64,000 bases of DNA, from positions 2,599 through 66,598 of the forward strand of contig CAKOGP040000002.1 in NCBI GenBank assembly GCA_933822405.4, in the 5' to 3' direction. Source of the DNA: Cylindrotheca closterium (Eukaryota; Bacillariophyta; Bacillariophyceae; Bacillariales; Bacillariaceae). Each line of letters starts with the position of its first letter. Positions within the stretch are counted from its first letter, which is position 1. The notes under the pieces were generated by a model. The model saw nothing but the letters and a program-made list of their open reading frames with translations. It made no database searches and was not told where the DNA came from. The position numbers were made by a program, and so were the translations under genes. Below, one piece after another: positions 9,556-19,321 of the stretch.

Positions 9556-9953
9556 GCGACGTCTCCATATTTAACCCGATGGTCGATACTACGAGAAAAT
9601 GTATGGCTAATTTTATTTATAATGCGCGCATGAATATCTTTTGCCCCTAAGTAAATAGTGGCCCACCACAATAATATCCCCGTGTGATTGATTTTGGGTT
9701 TTGTTTCTTTTGTGAAATGACGTGGTGGGACCAACGATTTTTTGTACGCAACCATAAGTAGGACCCGTCAAACACGTGTTGCCGTCGAAATGACTATTTC
9801 TGACGACAGGCACGTCACCGTCACCGTTGCCTACAGCATACTGTAGCTTTTCACCATTGCGCGCTACGGTAGCAACACACACAACACAGCACTACAGACA
9901 CATACATAATTACAGTCTCCTTCACCTCCGTCTGTTTGAAATCTTGCTTAACA
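9556..9953. other. Intergenic region upstream of the PAS-like gene
   Basis: No gene is supported here. The last 100 bp before the start at 9954 are rich in CA dinucleotides and pyrimidines, as expected for a promoter/5' UTR. Confidence 0.4.
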
Positions 9954-10842
9954 ATGAACGGGTATTTGGCTGATGTCAGTGGGAGCGACGACGAATCATC
10001 TCAAGATGTTCGAAGTATAGTGAGGAGGGCGAAACGTTCCACGATCGAAGCAACGGGAAATCAGTATAAACACTCTTCCAGAAAGTATTCAAGGAAACGT
10101 CGAGCACCTGGATTGATGTTAGTGAAAGGGACCATCGAATCACCAATTCATCCAGATATTAATTACCACATGACAAAACTTGTTTACAGCAGGGATTATC
10201 CGGTTGCGGGAGACATGACTGATGTTGATTCTCAATCGGATTTGAAGCGCACCAAGACTTTGTCATCGCTCATGCAGCAGTTGCCCATTCCAACAGCAAC
10301 AGCGGATGCGGGTCCAGCAACATATTTACCTAGTCAGCAAAGCCCAATCCCCAGTGAACTGCAACAAAAATCTACGATTATTCCATGCGAACGAATGACA
10401 GCCACAGTTTCCAAGCGGCAACGCCGTCTTGAAGAAGGCCTTGCTCTCACAAAGACTCCAAGGTACGTTGAGCATTGTCGCTAATTCATTCGCGGCCATT
10501 ATCATATTTTTCACAATTCGATGCTATTTTTTCAGGGTGTTAATCGAGGGCGAGAGCCCATACAGGGTAGTCCATGCAAACGCAGCATTTACACAGACTG
10601 TAATTGGTACTGCTTCCAGCATCCAGCGTTGGTCTGCGCGGCAGACCTCTTCCAGCATCCCCAAAACACGTAGTTTGAAAAAGGCACTTCATGACATTGT
10701 TCCCAACCGTGATGTGCACATCGTTCTCTACCCGGTTGCTGGCAGCGAAAAAATCTCGCATTACCTGATCGAAACGAAAGATAAAAGTTGGAATAGGCGA
10801 AGACGAACCAAACATGATGAGCCATACAGAGCAATTGGTTGA
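9954..10842 (+). CDS. Small protein with a degenerate PAS-like region
   Basis: The model has exons 9954-10462 and 10536-10842 with a 73-bp intron (donor GTACGT, acceptor TTTTTTCAG) and encodes 271 residues. The join restores Arg and gives V-L-I-E-G-E-S-P-Y-R-V-V-H-A-N-A-A-F, which matches the start of stramenopile PAS domains (P-Y-x-I-V-H-x-N-x-A-[FW]). The N-terminal 170 residues are hydrophilic, with an acidic S-G-S-D-D-E-S-S patch and two basic stretches that could be nuclear localisation signals. The PAS fold seems shortened or diverged at its end, and no kinase, bZIP or other output domain is present. A regulatory or partner-binding role is possible but unproven. ATG 9954 was preferred because the frame upstream has only a TTG at 9936. 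Confidence 0.65.
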
Positions 10843-11372
10843 TATCTATGTGTATTCGCTTTCCTACCGCTTCCTACTGCTTATCGCAGTCGCCCGTCTC
10901 GATGGAGGACAAATCGAAAAATACAGGACGAGACTATGGAGTTCTAGTCAGCAAGGCTTGTACATGTTCTTGCTGCAGGACGGGTGCTCTGAACGTTGAT
11001 AGAAAATCACTGATCACGATATTCAGCAATTAAGAATAGATTGAAATCCACAACTTTTCACCACTAATCATGTACTCTATGGTATCAGTAGATATCATTC
11101 GACTCATTCATTCATTCATTCATTGATCCATTCACGATTATTGATTATTGCAATGATTGATGATCATTGATTGATCGATTGATTCATTCATTCTTCATGT
11201 CATTCACGAACGAACTATTGCGCGCTGCTTATGCGCGAATGTCATAGTACTGTCAAACTTTCAACATCGCGATGTTATTTCGACCCATTAGACTGACTAA
11301 CCACTCCCTGGCTGGAAGTGTTGAAGTTCCTCCTCAAACAGCCATCAACCATCTATGTAATTACTCTTCATC
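10843..11372. other. Intergenic region with ATTC/GATT simple repeats
   Basis: No coding sequence is supported. A tetranucleotide ATTC tract near 11103-11125 is followed by GATT/ATTC-rich sequence to about 11200. The final 170 bp presumably contain the promoter of the gene starting at 11373. Confidence 0.5.
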
Positions 11373-12704
11373 ATGCCTTCTGCAACAAATACAGCGGCAA
11401 TGAATCTGATAATGCTTCTTGGTTTGCTTTGCATTCAATGTACAGTTTCACTGCTATCATCTGCTGCCGATTGCTTCGAGACCAGAGTCTATCAAGCCCG
11501 TCGTCTAGAGGAAGAGTATTATGATCGGTACGATGCACCCCGACGGGAATCTGAAGGTGATTACTGGGACGAGCCCAAAGAAAATGACGGAAGAGGGGGA
11601 GTATATAAGGTTTACTTTGATGGAGAAGTTGATGCCGCTGAGACACATCTTGATTGGGAAACCTGTTCTGATGGAGACACTGAAGCTCTTGTCCTTTTGC
11701 CTCCACCTTCCGTTGAGCGCCCAACATCAATCATTCATTTTGTCGGAGGTACTTTCTTTGGTAGCGCTCCTAAACTTTGGTATCGAACACTTCTGGAAGG
11801 TGTTGCTCGAAACACGCAGAGTGCTGTGGTGGTGACCCCAATTCCTGTAACACTACTCAAAAGTCCGTTGAATCACGTCAATCTGGGTAAGAAGTTGCGA
11901 AGGTCCTTCTGCATGGCGTGGAGAGATGTTCTTGAGGATGAATATGGTGACATTGATGACATTCCAGTATGCGGACTTGGACACTCCCTTGGTGCTAGAT
12001 TGATGGTTGTTTTGACAACACTAACACGAAACCAACCAGTAGACGTGCCGCCTTTTCGATCGTTTGCCCTGATCAGCTTTACAAACTATGGAGCCTCAGC
12101 TGGAGTACCTGGCATATATGCGCTTTCACGCGAAAGCAAGATTCAAGAAAGGAAGGCTGAGGTCAGCGAAAGCAGAAAGCGTCAGCGCTCAGCCCGTCGA
12201 AGCCGTGACACAAGGTGGATGGACGACGAGTTCGATGATGAAATCGATGAAGAATGGGATGAACTAGTGGACGAACTAGGAGGGATAATGCAAAACTCGG
12301 CATCCAAAGTCAAGACAGCATTAACGCCTAGATCGGATGATTTAGAATTCTTTCCGACCCCCGACAACTTATGGAAAGCACTTGACGACAAGCGGTATGA
12401 CATACCAGAAACCCTTGTAGTCCAATTCGACGACGACGAAATCGACCAGAGTGCCAAATTGGCACAAACGTTACACAATACCAATTCAACGAATGTGAAG
12501 TACTGTCGATTGAGAGGTACCCATTTGAGTCCGGTCACTATCAGTGAAAGTGAATCAGGTGGGTGGCTTGGCTTTACATCTACAGCATCCAAGAGTATTG
12601 AGAGAATCATTAGAGGACAAAGCAAAAAGAAAGCCGAGGAAGCCACAATGCGAGACCTTATTTCATCTCTGGCAAGGTATATCAACGATGTTGGTGCAAA
12701 GTAG
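11373..12704 (+). CDS. DUF1350-family alpha/beta-hydrolase-like protein
   Basis: The protein is a single-exon product of 443 residues. It begins with an N-terminal hydrophobic segment (about residues 10-32), consistent with a signal peptide or the first part of a bipartite plastid signal. The core has I-I-H-F-V-G-G-T-F-F-G-S-A-P near residues 120-135 and a nucleophile-elbow-like G-L-G-H-S-L-G-A around Ser 205, both typical of DUF1350 proteins found in cyanobacteria and plastid-bearing eukaryotes. A lysine/arginine-rich and then strongly acidic insertion (about residues 255-305) interrupts the domain. The C-terminal G-T-H-L-S-P supplies a plausible catalytic His. The substrate is unknown. A second ATG at 11400 could also be the start. 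The neighbours do not suggest a pathway. Confidence 0.75.
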   Translation: MPSATNTAAMNLIMLLGLLCIQCTVSLLSSAADCFETRVYQARRLEEEYYDRYDAPRRESEGDYWDEPKENDGRGGVYKVYFDGEVDAAETHLDWETCSDGDTEALVLLPPPSVERPTSIIHFVGGTFFGSAPKLWYRTLLEGVARNTQSAVVVTPIPVTLLKSPLNHVNLGKKLRRSFCMAWRDVLEDEYGDIDDIPVCGLGHSLGARLMVVLTTLTRNQPVDVPPFRSFALISFTNYGASAGVPGIYALSRESKIQERKAEVSESRKRQRSARRSRDTRWMDDEFDDEIDEEWDELVDELGGIMQNSASKVKTALTPRSDDLEFFPTPDNLWKALDDKRYDIPETLVVQFDDDEIDQSAKLAQTLHNTNSTNVKYCRLRGTHLSPVTISESESGGWLGFTSTASKSIERIIRGQSKKKAEEATMRDLISSLARYINDVGAK

Positions 12705-13021
12705 GCTCCTTTGAAACTTCTGGACCATACAGTAGCCTCTGACTTTTTGTACAGTTTGGGCACCTGTCAGAGCCCAATTTCTTCATGCTACATTAATGTG
12801 CGAACGCCAAAGGTAGGCACGCAAAATCAGATTCCTTATGGCTTTGGTACAAATACTTGAAACACTATGGGCCTTGTAACCAATATAGAGTTACTTCTCT
12901 GTGGATCAACTTTCACGATTTGAGGGTTCATACGCATAGATTTCTGCTACAACACCTAATCAACAAGTTTAACGTGAAGGAATAACAAGGGACCATGCCA
13001 TAATCGATTAATAACAACGTT
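12705..13021. other. Convergent 3' intergenic region
   Basis: This is the 3' flank of two genes that end toward each other. I see no ORF, RNA gene or repeat in it. Confidence 0.5.
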
Positions 13022-14286
13022 CTATAGTGCAAGTGCGCCGTTGATTTCAGCAGCACGTTTCTTTGCAGCTTCAGAAGTGCCAACCCAAAATCCTTGGTGA
13101 ACTTCTGATTCCTTTTCCCAAAATTGAAGCTTGGAGTTCTCGTTTTTGGCAGTGAGTGCCTCGACACCATCTTCACTTATCAACAATGTATGTTCGAATT
13201 GGGCAGATTTCTTTCCATCAACAGTTGTGGCTGTCCAGTCATCGGGCCAGTTAAGAACCTTTGCCGATCCTTCACAAATCATTGGTTCAATAGTAAATGT
13301 GTGTCCAGCAGCCATTTGACCATTGGGCTCATTGTTGCGATAATGCAAAATATTGGGCGTTGTGTGAAATACGCTACCGATTCCATGCCCACAGAAGTTT
13401 CGCACAGTTGTAAAACCGTCGGCAGTAACATGGTCCTCAATAATTGCACCGATCTCCTTGTAGTCCCTTCCTGGTTTCACAAAGTTGCATGCCTTAATCC
13501 AGCAATCGTAAGTACTCTGAAGCAATTTCTTGGTCCTTGGTGATGCTTCACCGACAATAAACATTTCGCTGCAGTCCCCATGGTAACCGTCTAGGTAGGT
13601 CGTAATGTCAATATTGATGACGTCGCCTTCCTCCAATTTACGCGAGTCCGGGATACCGTGACAAATGACCTCATTCACACTGGTACAACAGGATTTGGGA
13701 AACCCATGGTAGTTTAGTGGAGAGGGATAAGCTCCAGCCTGATTTTTTAAAAATCGTCAGAAAACGTTGTGGTTGGGAGACAATGTTTTGAATACTTCTT
13801 GTGTAGACTCACCTTAACTACTGCTTCGTGGACAATGGTGTCAATCTCATCAGTTGTAATTCCTGGAGCGACAGCACGCCCTGCAAGATCGAGGACCTCC
13901 CTGGCTAATTTTCCTGCAGCTCTCATTTTCTCGATTTCATCGGCGGTCTTGACTTCAATAATCCAAGGCAAAAGTGCAGACGACTTCTCCTTTGGAATTC
14001 CATCCCGTGCGTAGCTTGGTGAGACAATCTTCTCATCTACTACTATTCTCTGCTCCGAAATGACTCCAGGAACAATACTTCCGGCGTATGGGAAGGATGA
14101 TTTTGTTGTCATTCCCATGGCTCCACCAAAACCTTGTCCAGAAGACTTGCCTTTCTTCTTCGTCGACTTCTTGTTCATGTATAGTTCGGTCCCTGTTCTC
14201 ACAGGGGAAGAAGAGATTGTAGTAGGAGAGAAGGCCTCTACCGAAGCTGATGCAATTGCCAGCAAGAATATGTGGAACTTAGCCAT
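13022..14286 (-). CDS. MAP1: Methionine aminopeptidase type 1, plastid-targeted
   Basis: Two minus-strand exons, 13813-14286 and 13022-13738, with a 74-bp intron (GTGAGT...TCAG), encode 396 residues. The enzyme removes the initiator Met from nascent proteins using two metal ions. The metal ligands are all visible: Asp in I-N-I-D-I and L-D-G-Y-H-G-D-C-S, His in G-H-G-I-G-S-V-F-H, Glu in I-E-P-M-I and Glu in F-E-H-T-L, plus the substrate-side His in I-C-H-G-I-P-D. The exon join yields A-G-A-Y-P-S-P-L-N-Y, a conserved block. The N-terminus is a hydrophobic signal peptide followed by V-E-A-F-S-P, the diatom plastid-import type motif, so it probably processes plastid-made proteins. Splicing is required: without it the frame stops before the catalytic domain. 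Confidence 0.92.
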
Positions 14287-14763
14287 GATCAGATACAAGT
14301 TTGACAGTAGTGATTTGGAACAATTTGTGGAAGAGTCAAAGAAATAGATGATGCTGATATTATTGAGTGTGTCGGTCTCATGTACGTGGAGGTAGGCAAT
14401 GGGGGACTGGAGGCTCGGGAATAGGTGGTGACAGACAGACATACAACTTCGGTACTCCTACCAGTACCCCCGGGTATACGGTAGGTACCGGTACTCTCGT
14501 CATACTCGACCTCAATGATTTTGTACCTCGCTAGCATGCCATTCCCCCACGAGTAAAATTTCTCCACAGTAACAGTCACAAAACTCAAACTAATGCGACC
14601 AACGAATGCAGCATTCATACCAAGTTAGTATAGTTCTTTACAACGCATGATGGCAGCAAAAAGGAGGATATGCACAAAAGGACGAAACCAGAAGCATAAA
14701 ATCTATCGTCAGGATCCGTCTCATTTTCCATTCCAATTGATGTCAAAAATGGTGCACTAGACT
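14287..14763. promoter_or_regulatory. Divergent intergenic region between MAP1 and a secreted-protein gene
   Basis: The region lies between two divergently transcribed genes and must hold both promoters. A cluster of overlapping GGTAC/GTACC palindromic elements, including GGTACCGGTAC, lies at about 14450-14500. I see no ORF with support. Confidence 0.4.
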
Positions 14764-15630
14764 ATGCACGTCGTTTTATACCTCGCAATCCTCGGACTAG
14801 TACTTCTATTGCGCAAACACAGTGAAGCAACGGTCTACGAACCTAAACAAGCCAGTTTGATTTCCAGCAGCAGCCGACTGAGCACGGAACATGGAGGCTT
14901 TTCAGGATCTCGATATGACTTCAGTAGCGAAGACACACGTGCTACATGGGAGGTTTACGCACCAGCAACTGGAGAATATAAGCTTACAATCAAATACAGA
15001 TCAATTGACGACGCACAGCTGCAAGTAATCTCCGGTGGTATGCTTTTGAGCACATTCCGTTGCCGCTCGACCAAAAGATGGAGCAAGTGGAAGATCGAAA
15101 AGGCAAAATTCAATCTTAGTCAAGGAAATTATAGCCTTAGCCTGGAGTCATTGGAACAAGGAGGCCCATGTGTGGACTGGGTATCATTGGGTCTCAAGAA
15201 ATCGGCTTATACTGAGAAGCAACAGGAGGACAAGGAGCACAAGGATGAACAGGAAAAGGATAGGCAGAAGAAATACAAAATAATTCCAATTCCCTCTCCG
15301 TTTCCATTTCCGACTGCACGCCTCACAGTGGGACCGATTGCGGCCACGACACCATCGCCAACAGAGCTATCGACGTTGCCGCCACCAAGTGAAGCTCCAA
15401 TGCCAGCAAGATCACCTCTCCCAACTGTGACTGCAACGATCGAACACATTTTATATCCCACCAGAGTACCCGCTAGTGTTCCTACCATCATTCCCACTAG
15501 GAAGCCTTCATGGGACCACCAGAGAATCAACGGGAAAAAATTTGCTGTAGTTTTGCAAACGGAACTTCCTTCTCGGTGTCGCCAGGTCTCTAGATGGCAA
15601 ATTGGGAAGAGGCTTGGTTGCACAGAATAA
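14764..15630 (+). CDS. Secreted protein with CBM6/35-like domain and Pro/Thr-rich tail
   Basis: The protein has 288 residues. A strong signal peptide (residues 1-17, hydrophobic Leu/Val core) leads into a beta-sandwich-like region of about 130 residues. Its pattern (T-W-E-V-Y-A-P-A-T-G-E-Y-K-L-T-I-K-Y, then a terminal C-V-D-W-V-S-L) resembles carbohydrate-binding modules of families 6/35. A highly charged Lys/Glu linker follows, then a Pro/Thr/Ser-rich stretch with repeated P-T-x-x-P motifs, as expected for an O-glycosylated cell-wall or extracellular stalk. No catalytic domain is visible. A role in binding extracellular polysaccharide or the frustule coat is inferred. The reading frame ends without an obvious membrane anchor, so a further 3' exon cannot be excluded. 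Confidence 0.65.
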   Translation: MHVVLYLAILGLVLLLRKHSEATVYEPKQASLISSSSRLSTEHGGFSGSRYDFSSEDTRATWEVYAPATGEYKLTIKYRSIDDAQLQVISGGMLLSTFRCRSTKRWSKWKIEKAKFNLSQGNYSLSLESLEQGGPCVDWVSLGLKKSAYTEKQQEDKEHKDEQEKDRQKKYKIIPIPSPFPFPTARLTVGPIAATTPSPTELSTLPPPSEAPMPARSPLPTVTATIEHILYPTRVPASVPTIIPTRKPSWDHQRINGKKFAVVLQTELPSRCRQVSRWQIGKRLGCTE

Positions 15631-15890
15631 GCAAAAATAAATTTTTGTATCCAGTGGAGATGCTTCAACCTTCAAAGAGGCCGACGAAGGACGACTTGTC
15701 AGACCTTCACCAGGTTGAACAGCTATCTTGATTGTCGCCTTAATAGAAATGCTGGAGTTACATCGCCTCATTCTATATTGTCCTATATCTTGGAGGACCT
15801 ATTGGGCAAAAAGCAACAACAAATAGAATACGACATTTTCAAAATATAGACTCATCCAATAAATGTCACGTTTTTTTTTTACATTTGAAC

Positions 15891-17027
15891 TTACGGAGTG
15901 GTCATTTCGTCGACGGCACCACCCAATTGTGACAGTACATCAGGCGCCGTCATACTCCGTCTCTTTTGTGCAAAGGCATGGTTGGTGGCTCGTTTCACAA
16001 AGCAACATGCAGTCCAACAAGCGAGTTGCAAATCCATTTCGGAGGACACCCCTTGGCTGGTCAGTATTGAATTCCAGGCAGTGAGGGTTCCCAAAGTACC
16101 TGCTAAAATATCTCCGAGTCCACCCGATCGCTTCGTGCCCCCAACCTCTCCACAGCTCAAGGTTGAGTCTTGGTATCGAACATCATCGTATTGCCCCTTC
16201 TCCACCACAATGCAGTGTTGGAGACTTTCTTCGAGTCCCTGTAACCGCTTTCGTTCCATGGTATTTGGAGTCAAAATGACTGGACTTGTCGATTGCAACA
16301 GGTCATGGTAGGGTTCCTGTGTCAAGAGAAAGAGTGCATCTGCATCCAACACTAGTGGGAGCTTTCTCGCTTGAGCCTCTTGTATGATCTTGGCCGTCGC
16401 TTGAAGTACTATTGGACAACGTCCCAGTCCAGGTCCAATCACCAAGCAGTGCATTTTTTCCATCAACGAAGTGACTTCCTGTACCATTTGGTTCACAGGA
16501 CCTTCAGCATCTTTATCAGGGTTTGTTGCCAACTCGTCAAACTCTTTTGCAGAATACACACTGGCCACCATGAGTTCGGGCGAGTAGGTTTTGATTGGAA
16601 TGGCTGCTTCTTCGGCACAAAATACGAAACTCAAATCCGATCCCACATGCAAGGATGCCATGGCTGCATAGTAAGGAGCACCCGTGAATCTAGCGGATCC
16701 ACCCAAGACTCCTACTCGTCCTGAACTGCCCTTGTGTGATTGGTCGGAAAGGGAAGGAATGCATTTGGAAATGGCCTCTTCTTTGTGATCTTTCCACAAT
16801 TGGTGTTTGCTACTGGAACTATCCATACTTTGACAAATCGAGGAGGAAGAAGAGAAGCTACGGCGAATTGGAGCTGTCTCGATGATGTTGCTGGCAAAGG
16901 CGGCGTGACACTTTGGTGGCAAAGGCGTTGCGAGGATGCAGCAAATTGCAAGTGATGAAAATGAAGAAGTTGCTCGTGAAGAAGCTCTGACCGGAAGTTT
17001 TCTGTTGGGTCTCAGTCTCCAGAGCAT
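15891..17027 (-). CDS. ATP-dependent NAD(P)HX dehydratase
   Basis: The product is 378 residues from ATG 17027. The enzyme (NAXD/CARKD family) repairs hydrated NADH and NADPH using ATP. Ribokinase-like signatures are in order: G-R-V-G-V-L-G-G-S near the start, L-V-I-G-P-G-L-G-R, L-V-L-D-A-D-A-L, L-T-P-N-T-M-E and the phosphate-binding G-G-L-G-D-I-L-A-G-T-L-G with its catalytic Asp. The first 70 residues are basic and then hydrophobic, ending in C-H-A-A-F-A, so organelle import (mitochondrion or plastid) is likely. Only a TTG lies further upstream in frame. The stop TAA overlaps a perfect GTAAGT donor on the minus strand, so a short extra 3' exon is possible. It is divergent from the CysRS gene. 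Confidence 0.88.
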   Translation of the reverse strand: MLWRLRPNRKLPVRASSRATSSFSSLAICCILATPLPPKCHAAFASNIIETAPIRRSFSSSSSICQSMDSSSSKHQLWKDHKEEAISKCIPSLSDQSHKGSSGRVGVLGGSARFTGAPYYAAMASLHVGSDLSFVFCAEEAAIPIKTYSPELMVASVYSAKEFDELATNPDKDAEGPVNQMVQEVTSLMEKMHCLVIGPGLGRCPIVLQATAKIIQEAQARKLPLVLDADALFLLTQEPYHDLLQSTSPVILTPNTMERKRLQGLEESLQHCIVVEKGQYDDVRYQDSTLSCGEVGGTKRSGGLGDILAGTLGTLTAWNSILTSQGVSSEMDLQLACWTACCFVKRATNHAFAQKRRSMTAPDVLSQLGGAVDEMTTP

Positions 17028-17318
17028 TGTTACAATAACGCCCTTGTGAATCAATGATTACGGGACAGTCGCTTGCATCCTTCATCAATCCATGACAAAG
17101 ATTTCTTTCAAGTCGGAGTTGTCGGAGATCTGAGATCAAGTGAAAGCAAGATCTTTGCTTTGACCGTCGCGTCCGTCCATCCATCCATTCAGTAAACGTC
17201 ATCTCCCAAATATATCACATTTCTGTTGGGTAGAACATCAATCGATGCGATGGTCCATGCATTCACAAAAAGACACTTAGCCTATTGATAACGAGCTAGT
17301 TTTCCCATCCAATACAGA
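17028..17318. promoter_or_regulatory. Divergent promoter region between NAD(P)HX dehydratase and CysRS
   Basis: This 291-bp stretch separates two divergent starts and must serve both genes. No known motif was recognised. Confidence 0.4.
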
Positions 17319-18947
17319 ATGAAGTTTTACACATCAATAGCCCTTCTAGTTTGGGCGTGTTCCACATCGATAGAGGCATTCACATCACCGATACTTCACG
17401 AAAGAACACAATTGACAGCAATCACACCACTCAAAGCAACTACTGATACACTTCCTGAAATCAAGCTCTTCAATTCCCTTTCTCGCAACAAAGAAACATT
17501 GAAACCGCTAGAACCAGGAAAATTTTCCATATATACTTGTGGACCCACTGTCTACGATTTTGCCCACGTGGGCAACTTTCGAGCCTTTTTGACGTACGAC
17601 TTGCTCAAGCGGGTTTTGATGTATTTTGGCTACGATGTTAACCACGTTTGCAATCTAACAGACGTTGATGATAAGATTATCAATCGGGCCAACGAACAGG
17701 GGATTGACAATGTCCTGGACTTGACGTCGAAATACGAAGACTTGTTCATGAAGGATTTACAAGCCCTCAACATTATTCCGGCTGTCAAATACCCTCGGGC
17801 AACGGAGCACATCCCGGAAATGATGGAAATGATTTTGAAACTAGAAGAAAAAGGACTGGCGTACGAATCAGAAGATGGATCATGGTGGTTTGCCACCGAT
17901 AAGAAAGAGGGATACGGAGAACAACTTGTCAATCTCAACTGGGACGAAATGGAAACCACCGAACGTGGGGAATCTGACTTGAAGCGTACACCACAAGATT
18001 TTTGTTTGTGGAAAGCCTTCAAACCTGGGATCGATAGAGATGATGCAGCCTGGGAATCGGATCGAATCAAGAAGGGCAGACCTGGCTGGCACTTGGAATG
18101 TTCGGCAATGTCCAAGAAATACTTTGGTGACACCATCGACATTCATGGTGGCGGCGTCGATTTGAAGTTCCCACACCACGAAAATGAAATTGCTCAATCT
18201 GAAGGTGCTTCTGGGGAGCCATTTTGCAATTGCTGGATCCACAATGGTTTCGTCAACATTGACAACGAAAAAATGTCTAAGAGTCTGGGCAACTTTTTGA
18301 CGCTTCGAACGGCTTGTGCGGCTCCAGCCGATGTGCGGGCGTATCGGTACTTGGTCATGTCTTCCTTGTATAGAAGTTCATTGAACTTTACGCCACAGGC
18401 CATGGATGCCGCCAAGAGTGCCTTGAAGCGAATTGATAAAGTGAGAAATCAAATTTCGGAAGCGCTGGGAGAGGAGAAAAATGTCGACGCTGGTGACAGT
18501 TCCTTGGCCACGGAACAAGTGCCCAAGGCTCTTGGAAATTTTGAAGCAGCGTTAAAGGATGACATGAGCATGCCACGGGCATCAGCTGCCCTCTTTGGAT
18601 TGGTCAAGGAAGCGGAGAGGGAATTCAAGCGGGTGTCCAAGGACGACTCTGTCCCTTTGGATAAGCCCGGCCTTTCCGCCGTTTGGAATGCCCTGGATCA
18701 AATGGACAAGGTGTTTGGAATCTTTTACCAAGTTCCAATGACGGAAGAGGAGGCGGCCGAAGAGGCCTCTGCCGAAGCCATGACTGTCCCCGAGGAAGTG
18801 ATGGAATTGGTTGTCCAACGTACCGAAGCGAAGGACAGCAAAGATTGGGATCTAGCAGATTCCTTGCGGTCACGGATTACGGAATTGGGATTTAACGTCA
18901 AAGATGTCAAGGGCGGTGAACCTGAAGTGACTCCTATAGGAAAATAA
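17319..18947 (+). CDS. Cysteinyl-tRNA synthetase, plastid/organelle-targeted
   Basis: This single-exon gene encodes 542 residues. It charges tRNA-Cys with cysteine. The class I signature is F-A-H-V-G-N (HIGH box) preceded by the zinc Cys in C-G-P-T-V-Y-D. Further zinc ligands are in G-W-H-L-E-C-S-A-M and H-H-E-N-E-I, and the KMSKS loop is present as K-M-S-K-S-L-G-N. The N-terminus has a hydrophobic signal segment ending in S-I-E-A-F-T-S-P, the diatom plastid import type motif, followed by a Ser/Thr-rich transit-like stretch. Dual plastid/mitochondrial targeting is possible. The C-terminal region has the expected helical anticodon-binding domain. Length is normal for a bacterial-type enzyme plus a presequence. 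Confidence 0.94.
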   Translation: MKFYTSIALLVWACSTSIEAFTSPILHERTQLTAITPLKATTDTLPEIKLFNSLSRNKETLKPLEPGKFSIYTCGPTVYDFAHVGNFRAFLTYDLLKRVLMYFGYDVNHVCNLTDVDDKIINRANEQGIDNVLDLTSKYEDLFMKDLQALNIIPAVKYPRATEHIPEMMEMILKLEEKGLAYESEDGSWWFATDKKEGYGEQLVNLNWDEMETTERGESDLKRTPQDFCLWKAFKPGIDRDDAAWESDRIKKGRPGWHLECSAMSKKYFGDTIDIHGGGVDLKFPHHENEIAQSEGASGEPFCNCWIHNGFVNIDNEKMSKSLGNFLTLRTACAAPADVRAYRYLVMSSLYRSSLNFTPQAMDAAKSALKRIDKVRNQISEALGEEKNVDAGDSSLATEQVPKALGNFEAALKDDMSMPRASAALFGLVKEAEREFKRVSKDDSVPLDKPGLSAVWNALDQMDKVFGIFYQVPMTEEEAAEEASAEAMTVPEEVMELVVQRTEAKDSKDWDLADSLRSRITELGFNVKDVKGGEPEVTPIGK

Positions 18948-19321
18948 AAATGCTTCTGAGGAAGGACAAAAAAGTGCTCGCCCACAGATAATTCCAAACT
19001 GTTATCTCAATATATCATAGTGCAGAAAAACGAGCTATGGAGTTTCGTGCAAAGACAAGGTTGAATGGAATAAAACTAGTTCTAATGGGATGGTAAATTC
19101 TACAAGAGGTTAGCCGTAAGGGTCGAGTGCACATGGAAGGTTTTAAGGTAGAAAAGTAGGATTAGCTCTTTGTGGTCCAAGACTGATCACCCCCTATCTG
19201 ATCGTGAATCGAGATATTTGGCCGCCCAACTGGGAGTGCGTGACGTGTCACTCTCAAAGTTTGCAAAGTCTAAAATCCCAGAAAATCCCACAAATCACAA
19301 AAACAAGAATCCAACACCATC
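18948..19321. other. Intergenic region, no feature seen
   Basis: This is the 3' flank of CysRS and the upstream flank of the next gene. I see no repeat, RNA or supported ORF. Confidence 0.4.

Noticed and set aside
13124..13543. 139-codon plus-strand ORF within MAP1
   Set aside because: It is antisense to the catalytic domain of a clear enzyme gene.
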